Of a stretch of 17,117 nt of DNA, positions 7,678 to 14,258 are shown piece after piece (positions within the stretch are counted from its first letter, which is position 1; every line of letters starts with the position of its first letter). The stretch spans positions 1 through 17,117 of the forward strand of contig CAZTZE010000057.1 in assembly GCA_964618215.1 (NCBI GenBank), in the 5' to 3' direction. This DNA is from CG2-30-58-95 sp964618215 (GTDB lineage Bacteria > Chloroflexota > Anaerolineae > Anaerolineales > Villigracilaceae). Position numbers and translations under genes: made by a program. Under the pieces are notes generated by a model. It was not told the DNA's origin and made no database searches. It was given only the letters and a program-made list of their open reading frames with translations.

Positions 7678-8032
7678 TGGGAACAACCAGCGAGACGAAA
7701 AACTGCTGTGTAGTCCGGGCGACCTGGAGGCTTTTGCCACCGAGCTGGAACAGGCCGAAAAAACCTTGCCCCGGCGGATCAATGTCGACCCTGAAAAGGT
7801 ATCGCAAGGACTGGCACAACTCGTCTTGACCTTGATCGAACTCCTGCGACAACTCATGGAACGGCAGGCTCTCCGGCGAATTGAGGGCGGTTCTCTGAGC
7901 GATGAGGAGATTGAACGGCTCGGGCAGACCTTTATGAAGCTGGAGGCGCGTATGGATGAGTTAAAGCAAATCTTCGGCCTGGAAGACGAAGATCTGAACC
8001 TGCACCTTGGCCCCCTGGGCGACCTGCTCTGA
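7664..8032 (+). CDS. gvpK: Gas vesicle protein GvpK
   Basis: A 122-residue GvpK, an accessory gas vesicle protein found in most gvp clusters. The family signature is clear: RRINVDPEKVSQGLAQLVLT, LIELLRQLMERQALRRIEGG, SLSDEEIERLGQTFMKLE, and the terminal DLNLHLGPLGDLL. The length is normal for the family and it ends at the expected conserved motif, so the TGA at 8030-8032 is a natural gene end rather than an obvious nonsense mutation. ATG 7664 is preferred over GTG 7601 because AGGAG (7652-7656) lies 7 bases upstream and the region before it has no GvpK similarity. The start overlaps the preceding gvpF/L by 14 bases. Confidence 0.93.
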   Translation: MPGIDGNNQRDEKLLCSPGDLEAFATELEQAEKTLPRRINVDPEKVSQGLAQLVLTLIELLRQLMERQALRRIEGGSLSDEEIERLGQTFMKLEARMDELKQIFGLEDEDLNLHLGPLGDLL

Positions 8033-8041
8033 ATTTTATAT

Positions 8042-9097
8042 ATTAAGGTTCTTATTGTTGATGATTCGCGCGTGGCGCAGGAATTCCTGGCGTACATTCT
8101 CACTTCCGATCCAACCATCCAGGTGATAGGCATCGCCAATGACGGCGCCGAAGCCCTGGAAGCCGTCCGGCAAACCCGCCCGGATGTCATTACGATGGAC
8201 ATCCATATGCCGAAGTTGAATGGTTTTGAGGCCACCCGCGCCATCATGGAAACCGTGCCGACGCCGATTGTCATCGTGAGCGCCAGCACCAGCGCCACAG
8301 AGGTCGCCTACACGTTCCGCGCGCTGGAAGCCGGCGCGTTGGCGGTGGTGCTCCGCCCGCCAGGAATGGGGCACCCGGAGCACGAGACCGCCGCCCGGGA
8401 ACTTATCCGGATGGTCAAACTGATGTCCGAGATCAAGGTCGTGAGGCGCATCCCGCGTGTGGCGAAAGAGCGCACACCCGTACCGCCTCTCGCGCCAGCG
8501 CTGAAAGCAGGAATGGGAATCCAGCTCGTTGCCATCGGCGCTTCCACCGGTGGGCCTCCGGTGCTGCAAAAGATCCTATCGGGTTTACCGAAAGACCTTA
8601 CTGTACCGATGCTCATCGTTCAGCACATCGCGCCGGGGTTCGTTGAAGGCTTTGTGAAATGGCTGGCCGGCGCATCGCGCTTCCCGCTGCACATCGCCGC
8701 GCACGGCGAGCAGCCCAAGCCCGGGCATGGCTACGTTTTCCCGGATGGTTTTTACATGGGCGTGGGGAGTGGCCCGCGCATCGTGCTCAGCGACCAGGCG
8801 CCCGAGAACGGACTGCGACCGTCGGTCGCCTATCTCTTTCGCTCGGTGGCGCAAGTGCTGGGTCCGCGCGCGGTGGGCGTGTTGCTGACCGGTATGGGGA
8901 GAGATGGGGCGGAGGAATTGAAAATGTTGAAGGATATGGGCGCGCTCACCATTGCCCAGGATGAGGCCAGCTCAATTGTGCACGGCATGCCGGGCGAGGC
9001 CATCAAACTCGGCGCGGCAACCTACGTCCTTCCACCAGAAGGTATTGCCGCCATGCTGGTTACTTTGGCGGAAAAGAAGAAAGCGAGATTTTTATGA
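8042..9097 (+). CDS. cheB: CheB-type response regulator / protein-glutamate methylesterase, non-canonical start
   Basis: Receiver domain plus C-terminal CheB methylesterase, which demethylates or deamidates chemoreceptors. The receiver begins KVLIVDDS at 8045, with the acidic pair at 8060-8065. The phospho-acceptor is Asp at 8198-8200 (TMDIHMP), and the usual Lys-Pro is replaced by Arg-Pro (VLRPP). In the esterase domain the triad is visible: Ser 8543 (GASTGG), His 8624 (QHIAPG) and Asp 8903 (GMGRDGA), followed by QDEASSIVHGMPGEAI. The first ATG/GTG/TTG in frame is GTG 8072, which would remove strand 1 and the acidic pair. I therefore place the start at ATT 8042; ATT 8033, or readthrough of the gvpK TGA in the same frame, are alternatives. 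The end overlaps the next ATG by 4 bases (ATGA). No cheR, cheA or receptor gene is in the window. Confidence 0.85.
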   Translation: MKVLIVDDSRVAQEFLAYILTSDPTIQVIGIANDGAEALEAVRQTRPDVITMDIHMPKLNGFEATRAIMETVPTPIVIVSASTSATEVAYTFRALEAGALAVVLRPPGMGHPEHETAARELIRMVKLMSEIKVVRRIPRVAKERTPVPPLAPALKAGMGIQLVAIGASTGGPPVLQKILSGLPKDLTVPMLIVQHIAPGFVEGFVKWLAGASRFPLHIAAHGEQPKPGHGYVFPDGFYMGVGSGPRIVLSDQAPENGLRPSVAYLFRSVAQVLGPRAVGVLLTGMGRDGAEELKMLKDMGALTIAQDEASSIVHGMPGEAIKLGAATYVLPPEGIAAMLVTLAEKKKARFL

Positions 9098-12000
9098 GCG
9101 CTAAAACGAAACCCAACGATACGACAGAGATCCTGGTCGTCGAGGATAGCCCCACACAAGCTGAGCAGCTCAGATACTTGCTGGAGCAACATCATTACAC
9201 GGTCACCATGGCCCAAAATGGCGAGCAAGCCCTTGCCTTTGTGGAGGAACACAAGCCGGCCCTGGTCATCACCGACATCGTCATGCCGGAGATGAACGGC
9301 TTCGAACTCTGCCAGCGCATCAAAGCGGATGAAAGCGGCCAGGACATCCCGGTGATCCTGCTGACCACCCTCTCCAACCCGGAGGATGTGCTGGAGGGAC
9401 TGGCCTGTGGCGCCGATAGTTTCATCACCAAACCCTACAACGCGGATTACCTGCTCATGCACGTCGAACGCGTCCTGGCCGGCAGGACACCGCGTCCGGG
9501 CGGGCGCGCGGGTATCGAGGTGGAAATCCCATTGACGGGTAAAAGCCGTGTGATCACCGCCCACCCGCAGCAAATGCTCAGCCTGCTCCTGTCTAACTAT
9601 GAAGCGGCCGTCCATCGCAACACCGAGTTGATCCAGGCTCAAGATGAATTGAGAGCGTTGAACGAGCACCTGGAGGACCTGGTCGAGGAAAGAACGGCGG
9701 CGCTGAAGAAAGAGATCGCCGAGCGCAAGCAGGCGGAGAAATTGAAAGAAACCCTCTTCGACATTGCCAATATTGCCAATTCCGCCGCATCGCTGGAAGA
9801 ACTATATCGCTCGATCCACGCTTCGATCGGTGAACTACTGCCTGCCGAGAACTTCTACATTGCCATCTATGATCCAGACAAAGATGAGATTTCTTTCCCT
9901 TATTTCGTAGATCAATATGACAGTCCGCCCTCTCCCAAAAAAACAGGGCGCGGGCTAACCGAATATGTACTGCGCAGCAGAAATCCTTTGCTGGCTCCGC
10001 CAGAGGTGTTCGAGAGCCTTGTCCGGCAAGGTGAAGTAGAACTGGTTGGGGAGAATTCTGTGGACTGGCTGGGTGTGCCACTGCAGGTCGGGGACAAGAC
10101 GGTTGGCGTGATGGTGGTGCAATCCTATACTGAGACAGTCCGCTTTGGCCAGCGCGAGATGGATATTCTGACCTTCGTTTTGTCACAAGTGGCGATGGTT
10201 GTCGAGCGCAAGCGGGCGGAAGTAGAGCTGCAAAAAGAACGTGATTTCGCTGTCCGGATAATGAACAGCATGGGCCAGGGGCTGACCGTGTCCGACGCCG
10301 AAGGAAAGTTCGAGTTCATCAATCCGGCCTACGCGCGCATGATCGGGTATTCACCCCAGGAATTGATAGGCAGGCACCACAGGGAATTCGCCGTCCCTGA
10401 GGATCTGACTATCCAGAATCAGGCCTGGGGGCTGCGCCTCCAGGACAAGCCCAGCACCTATGAAATACGCCTGCAGCGCGCCAACGAAACAACTGTCCCC
10501 GTGTCAATCACTGGTGTGCCGCGCATAAGCGCTGGCAAGTTTACCGGCACGATCGCAGTGGTAACGGACCTCACCGAGCGCAAGCAGGCAGAGGAACAGA
10601 TCCAAAAACAGGTGGAAACCCTGACCGCGCTCTACGATCTCTCGCGCAGGCTGGCGGAGATGGAGGATTTCAACGCCATCCTGGACGTGCTGACCCGCTG
10701 CGCGGTCGAGACCACCCACGTCACCTTTGCCCGCGTTTTGCTCCTAGAGAACGGTGATCTCGTCGCGCGGGCGGTCTTTCCCGTGCGCGTGCTCGACCAG
10801 GATCTGCAAGCGGGGCAGCGCGAGCCGCTTGCCGCCCATCCCACTTGCCAGCGCGTTCTGGAGGGGAACGCCCCGCTGGTTCTTCAACTCGACAGCCCGG
10901 AAGCGAGCGACAGTGCACCCTTTTTCCTCGGCATTGCGCAAACCCTGTGCGTTGTCCCACTCCGCACCCGTGAACGCCCGCTGGGGCTTTTGATGTTGGG
11001 TGAAGTGCGCGATATGGCGCGCGAGCCGTTCACTGCGGATAAGATGCGCCTCGCCCGCAGCATCGGCGATCAGGCGGCCAGCACCCTCCACCGCGCCCTG
11101 TTGCACGAAGAAACCCAGCGCCGACTGCGCAACATCCAGGCCCTGCGCGATATTGACCAGGCCATTACCGGCAGCCTCGATTTAGGCCTGACGCTTTCCA
11201 TCGTCCTCGAGCAGGTTATCAACCAATTGAGAGTGGAGGCAGCGGATGTGCTGCTGCTCAACCCGCACACCCAGACGCTGGAATACGCCGCCGGGCGCGG
11301 CTTTCGCGGCAAGGCTATCGAACGCTCCCGCTTGCGCCTGGGCGAGGGTCATGCCGGGCGCGCCGCGCTGGAACGGCGCACGGTCAGCGTTCATGACCTG
11401 CGGACAGAGAGCAATGATTTTGCGCGCGCCGATCTGTTGGCGGGAGAGGATTTCGACTGCTACTACAGCGCGCCGCTCATCGCCAAGGGACAGGTCAAGG
11501 GCGTGCTGGAGGTATTCCTGCGCTCCCACCGCACGCTGGACGATGAATGGCTGAACTTCCTCGAAACCCTGGCCAGTCAGGTTGCCATCGCCGTGGATAA
11601 CGTCGGCCTGTTCGACAGCCTGCAGCGCTCGAACATTGAACTGCACATGGCTTATGATGCCACCATCGAAGGCTGGTCACGCGCCCTCGACCTGCGCGAC
11701 CGGGAAACCGAGGGCCACAGCCAGCGCGTCACTGAAATGACGATGAACATCGCCCGCGTCATGGGCATGACCGAAGAGCAACTGGTGCATGTCCGCCGCG
11801 GCGCGCTGCTGCACGATATTGGCAAGATGGGCGTCCTCGATTCGATCCTGCTCAAGCCGGATAAACTGAGCGACGAGGAATGGGTCATCATGCGCCAGCA
11901 CCCCAAGTTCGCCTTCGACATGCTCTCGCCAATTGCCCATTTGCAACAAGCGATTGACATTCCCTATGCTCACCACGAAAAGTGGGACGGCTCCGGCTAC

Positions 12001-12207
12001 CCGCGCGGGCTGAAAGGCGAGCAGATCCCGCACGCGGCGCGCATCTTCGCCGTGGTGGATGTCTACGACGCCCTGACCAGCGACCGTCCTTACCGGAGAG
12101 CGTGGACGCATGAAAAAGCCTTCAGCCATATTCGCGAACAAGCCGGATCACATTTTGATCCTGAGGTTGTAAAAGTCTTTTTGAAAGAGGTTACAAATGA
12201 GAAATAG
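9094..12207 (+). CDS. REC-GAF-PAS-GAF-GAF-HD-GYP signalling protein (predicted c-di-GMP phosphodiesterase)
   Basis: A 1037-residue cytoplasmic protein with no membrane segment seen. Residues 12-130 are a receiver domain with acidic E17/D18, phospho-acceptor D61 and K113. A coiled coil (about 180-216, ERTAALKKEIAERKQAEK) links to GAF 1 (about 218-372). A PAS domain follows (about 383-495, SDAEGKFEFINPAYARMIGY, ending VVTDLTERKQAEE), then GAF 2 (about 505-670) and GAF 3 (about 690-845). HD-GYP is at about 853-1035, with HDIGK (907-911), HHEKWDGSGYP ending at P970, and RIFAVVDVYDALTSDRPYR. All catalytic motif residues of c-di-GMP-hydrolysing HD-GYP enzymes are present. There is no histidine kinase domain, so it is an output protein controlled by phosphorylation and probably by GAF/PAS ligands. 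GAF borders are estimates by eye. Confidence 0.92.
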   Translation: MSAKTKPNDTTEILVVEDSPTQAEQLRYLLEQHHYTVTMAQNGEQALAFVEEHKPALVITDIVMPEMNGFELCQRIKADESGQDIPVILLTTLSNPEDVLEGLACGADSFITKPYNADYLLMHVERVLAGRTPRPGGRAGIEVEIPLTGKSRVITAHPQQMLSLLLSNYEAAVHRNTELIQAQDELRALNEHLEDLVEERTAALKKEIAERKQAEKLKETLFDIANIANSAASLEELYRSIHASIGELLPAENFYIAIYDPDKDEISFPYFVDQYDSPPSPKKTGRGLTEYVLRSRNPLLAPPEVFESLVRQGEVELVGENSVDWLGVPLQVGDKTVGVMVVQSYTETVRFGQREMDILTFVLSQVAMVVERKRAEVELQKERDFAVRIMNSMGQGLTVSDAEGKFEFINPAYARMIGYSPQELIGRHHREFAVPEDLTIQNQAWGLRLQDKPSTYEIRLQRANETTVPVSITGVPRISAGKFTGTIAVVTDLTERKQAEEQIQKQVETLTALYDLSRRLAEMEDFNAILDVLTRCAVETTHVTFARVLLLENGDLVARAVFPVRVLDQDLQAGQREPLAAHPTCQRVLEGNAPLVLQLDSPEASDSAPFFLGIAQTLCVVPLRTRERPLGLLMLGEVRDMAREPFTADKMRLARSIGDQAASTLHRALLHEETQRRLRNIQALRDIDQAITGSLDLGLTLSIVLEQVINQLRVEAADVLLLNPHTQTLEYAAGRGFRGKAIERSRLRLGEGHAGRAALERRTVSVHDLRTESNDFARADLLAGEDFDCYYSAPLIAKGQVKGVLEVFLRSHRTLDDEWLNFLETLASQVAIAVDNVGLFDSLQRSNIELHMAYDATIEGWSRALDLRDRETEGHSQRVTEMTMNIARVMGMTEEQLVHVRRGALLHDIGKMGVLDSILLKPDKLSDEEWVIMRQHPKFAFDMLSPIAHLQQAIDIPYAHHEKWDGSGYPRGLKGEQIPHAARIFAVVDVYDALTSDRPYRRAWTHEKAFSHIREQAGSHFDPEVVKVFLKEVTNEK
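11971..12017 (+). repeat. 47-bp exact direct repeat, copy 1 (HD-GYP coding)
   Basis: This stretch, encoding the HHEKWDGSGYPRGLK region, is identical base for base to 12551-12597. The two genes differ much more on either side, in the upstream half especially. Confidence 0.9.
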
Positions 12208-12778
12208 AGAGAGTTCACAACTCATCCTGGCTTACGATGCCACCCTTGAGGTCTTATCAACTGCTCTGGAACTGCGCGATAAAGAGGCAAAGGGGCACAC
12301 CCAGCGCGTCACGGAAATGGCATTATGTCTGGCAAAGGCTCTAGGGGTGAACAATAAGGAGCTGGTACACATTCGGCGTGGTGCTTTATTGCACGACATT
12401 GGGAATCTACTCGTGCCTGAGAGTATTCTGCACAAACAAGGTGAACTTACAGTTGAGGAGTGGGTGACCATCCATATGCATCCATTCAATGCCCACGAAA
12501 TGATCGGACCAATTGAGTTCTTAGTACCCGCGTTGCATATCCCTTACTGCCACCACGAAAAGTGGGACGGCTCCGGCTACCCGCGCGGGCTGAAAGGTGA
12601 GCAAAACCCGCTGGCAGCGCGTCTCTTCGCCGTGGTGGACGTATTCGACGCCCTGACCTCCGACCGGCCCTACCGCGCCGCCTGGCCGAAGGAGAAAGTG
12701 ATCGAGCACATCCAGGCCGGTGCCGGCAGCCACTTCGACGCGCGGGTGGTGGAAGCGTTTCTCAATTTCGGATTTTAG
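12197..12778 (+). CDS. Stand-alone HD-GYP domain protein with altered HDxGK motif
   Basis: A 193-residue protein that is essentially one HD-GYP domain, homologous along its whole length to the C-terminus of the preceding gene (YDATLE...ALELRDKEAKGHTQRVTEM), so a likely domain duplication. H66/D67 are present, but the motif reads HDIGN (N70) where family members have HDxGK, and the following residues (LLVPESIL) also differ. HHEKWDGSGYPRGLKGEQ (GYP 127-129) and SDRPYR are intact. Loss of the Lys could lower or alter activity; whether it hydrolyses c-di-GMP is open. ATG 12197 overlaps the previous gene by 11 bases. The first half is visibly more AT-rich than the second, which is nearly identical in DNA to its neighbour over a 47-bp block. 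It is the last gene of the + strand operon. Confidence 0.88.
   Translation: MRNRESSQLILAYDATLEVLSTALELRDKEAKGHTQRVTEMALCLAKALGVNNKELVHIRRGALLHDIGNLLVPESILHKQGELTVEEWVTIHMHPFNAHEMIGPIEFLVPALHIPYCHHEKWDGSGYPRGLKGEQNPLAARLFAVVDVFDALTSDRPYRAAWPKEKVIEHIQAGAGSHFDARVVEAFLNFGF
12551..12597 (+). repeat. 47-bp exact direct repeat, copy 2 (HD-GYP coding)
   Basis: Second copy of the 47-bp block at 11971-12017, 580 bp downstream, inside the stand-alone HD-GYP gene. Confidence 0.9.
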
Positions 12779-12973
12779 ACTGCGGATTGCGGATTCGTTG
12801 TCATGCTGAGGGCGTCTTTTTCCCGAAGCATCCCCTCGCCACCCTGCTGTCATGTTGAGCCTTGTCCTGAGAGAAACGAAGGAACAGCGAAGCATCCCCT
12901 CGTCGTGGCGGAGACCCTTCGGTCGCAAACTACGCTCCCTCAGGGTGACAATTTGAGTAGGTTTTCTTGAACT

Positions 12974-13003
12974 TTGCGCTGTAATAATAGTATTACAGCG
13001 CAA
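12974..13003. repeat. Perfect 13-bp inverted repeat: abutting MITE ends
   Basis: Arms TTGCGCTGTAATA (12974-12986) and TATTACAGCGCAA (12991-13003) flank a 4-base loop. The left arm matches the right end, and the right arm the left end, of the element at 15827-16047. Two elements therefore meet here head to tail. Confidence 0.85.
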
Positions 13004-13052
13004 GGTTGCTGTTGCCTCTGTCATTCTCCCGAAGGACATCGGGACGATGTGA

Positions 13053-13075
13053 GCACCCGACGTTTTTCCGGGTGC
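13053..13075. repeat. Stem-loop in partial MITE copy
   Basis: GCACCCG (13053-13059) pairs with CGGGTGC (13069-13075) around a 9-base loop. The equivalent stem in the copy at 15917-15941 has different bases but still pairs. Confidence 0.7.
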
Positions 13076-13194
13076 GAAGCCTGCCCTTAGCCAGGCCGAA
13101 GGGAATCCCCCCGCAATGCAGTCAGAGACCCTTCGCTCGCACAAACTTGTCCTGAGCGTAGCCGAAGGAACGCTCGCTCCCTGGCCTAGCCCGC

Positions 13195-13241
13195 CACATC
13201 GTCCCGACACTTGCACCTGCTGCAAGTGCAGGTGTGTCCTT
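13195..13241 (-). repeat. 47-bp inverted copy of MITE internal segment
   Basis: Exact reverse complement of 15869-15915. It contains a 27-bp palindrome-like module (13208-13234) that is absent from the equivalent place in the copy beginning at 12991. Confidence 0.88.
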
Positions 13242-13269
13242 GCGGGAGGGCAGGCGAAGGGGCACGAAG

Positions 13270-14043
13270 TTACGAAATGATCACCTGGATGCCTTTTGCC
13301 TTCACGGCATTGATGAAATCCTGAGGGGTCTGTTCATCGGTTACGATGGTGTGGATGCTTTCAATGGGCGCCAGCAGGACGGTAGCGGCGCGGCCAAACT
13401 TGGTATGGTCAGCCAGTACGATAATTTCCTGTCCAGCTTTCAGGATGGCGCGGTCGGTCATGGTTTCGGGCAGGTACTCGTGAGTCAGACCGTGTTCCAG
13501 GCTGATGGCGCGGATGCCCATGATGACCTTGTCGGCGCGCACCTCGGCCATGGCCTGCTCGGTGATGTGGCCGATGAACGAGAGTTCGCTGTCGCGCAGC
13601 ATCCCGCCCAGGCAGATGACTGTAATCCCCTCGGCCCCGGCCAGGATGTTGACCACCGGCAGGGAGTTGGTGAGCACTGTCAGGTTGCGCCGCTCGCGCA
13701 GGGTACGGGTGGCTTCGAGGACGGTTGTCCCGGAGCCGAGGAAGACCGTTTCCCCGTCCTGCACGAGAGCCGCGGCGGTCTGTCCGATGCGGAGTTTTTC
13801 CTGCGCCTGTTCGTTCTGACGCTGGAGGATGGGGGATTCGAGTGGAGCCTGCTTTAGCACAATTGCGCCGCCGTGCACACGCTGGACTTTCCCCTCAGCG
13901 GCGAGATTTTCCAGGTCACGCCGAGCGGTGGCCTCACTGACAGCGAAGTACTCGCAGACCTCGTTTATGCTAATACGCTGGCTGCGGAGGATGAACTGCA
14001 GAATCTGGTTTTGGCGTTCGAGACTGGAAATGGTATTGTTCAT
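13270..14043 (-). CDS. DeoR-family transcriptional regulator
   Basis: A 257-residue DeoR-type repressor of the sugar-metabolism class. The N-terminal winged helix-turn-helix is ISINEVCEYFAVSEATARRD (about 24-43), followed by LAAEGKVQRVHGGA. The C-terminal sugar-phosphate sensing domain (about 80-250) has FLGSGTTVLEATRTL, LTNSLPVVNIL and LADHTKFGR, all typical of the family. The length is normal. The start ATG (complement of 14041-14043) has only a weak GAGCG upstream. It is convergent with the signalling operon and lies downstream of, but is separated by a terminator from, the ATPase gene on the same strand. The usual adjacent sugar kinase or transporter genes are absent, so its target is unknown; autoregulation is suggested by direct repeats in front of it. 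Confidence 0.92.
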   Translation of the reverse strand: MNNTISSLERQNQILQFILRSQRISINEVCEYFAVSEATARRDLENLAAEGKVQRVHGGAIVLKQAPLESPILQRQNEQAQEKLRIGQTAAALVQDGETVFLGSGTTVLEATRTLRERRNLTVLTNSLPVVNILAGAEGITVICLGGMLRDSELSFIGHITEQAMAEVRADKVIMGIRAISLEHGLTHEYLPETMTDRAILKAGQEIIVLADHTKFGRAATVLLAPIESIHTIVTDEQTPQDFINAVKAKGIQVIIS

Positions 14044-14054
14044 TGTAATCGCTC

Positions 14055-14115
14055 ATTAACAATCATAAACAATCTCATACAGTCAGATTGTCGCGTGTTT
14101 GAAGAGCGGATTCAA
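14055..14115 (-). promoter_or_regulatory. Candidate promoter and operator of the DeoR-family gene
   Basis: On the minus strand a -35-like TTGAAT (complement of 14110-14115) lies 17 bases before a -10-like GACAAT (complement of 14087-14092). Between this and the gene are two direct repeats, ATTAACAATC (14055-14064) and ATAAACAATC (14065-14074) as read on the plus strand. They are exactly one helical turn apart, with an inverted GATTGTC at 14086-14092 overlapping the -10. AT-rich direct repeats like these are common operators of DeoR-family proteins. Confidence 0.4.
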
Positions 14116-14148
14116 GTGACAAATGTCATGTTTTCCTCCGTAAACGAA

Positions 14149-14175
14149 AAAAGCTCTGGAAGGACCAGAGCTTTT
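14149..14175 (-). terminator. Intrinsic terminator of the ATPase/DUF234 gene
   Basis: An 11-bp perfect stem (AAAAGCTCTGG 14149-14159 with 14165-14175) and 5-base loop. Read on the minus strand, the stem is followed by a run of six T, 84 bases after the ATPase stop codon. It has T-rich ends on both strands, so could work in both directions, but the minus-strand gene is the obvious client. Confidence 0.8.
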
Positions 14176-14258
14176 GCTATGCCCCCAAGGATTGGAGATA
14201 CATGACGGTCTGAGCTTGAACGCAGCCATACAACCCATTCTGGGCGCGGGAGCAGATA

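Larger units (their letters stand above)
12779..13269. repeat. Intergenic repeat nest between convergent genes
   Basis: No gene is supported in these 491 bases. It holds a partial tandem of TGCGGAT (from 12781), two copies of CGAAGCATCCCCTCG (12824-12838 and 12888-12902), and two 'GTCCTGAG...GAAGGA' modules (12864 onward and 13149-13169). It also holds the right end of one MITE-like element (to 12986), the left end of another (from 12991), and an inverted copy of part of the 15827-16047 element (13195-13241). No rho-independent terminator with a T run was found for the + strand operon; the stem-loops here may serve instead (inference). Confidence 0.8.

Noticed and set aside
8072..9097. cheB starting at GTG 8072
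   Set aside because: It would remove receiver strand 1 and the conserved Asp pair, which are clearly encoded in frame just upstream; no ribosome site supports it.
12974..13003. Rho-independent terminator for the signalling operon
   Set aside because: The stem is perfect, but neither side is followed by a T run, and its sequence is explained by MITE ends.
12779..13225. Open frames in the repeat nest (for example the minus-strand frame running into the stand-alone HD-GYP gene)
   Set aside because: They are made of repeat sequence or the antisense of HD-GYP and resemble no protein family.
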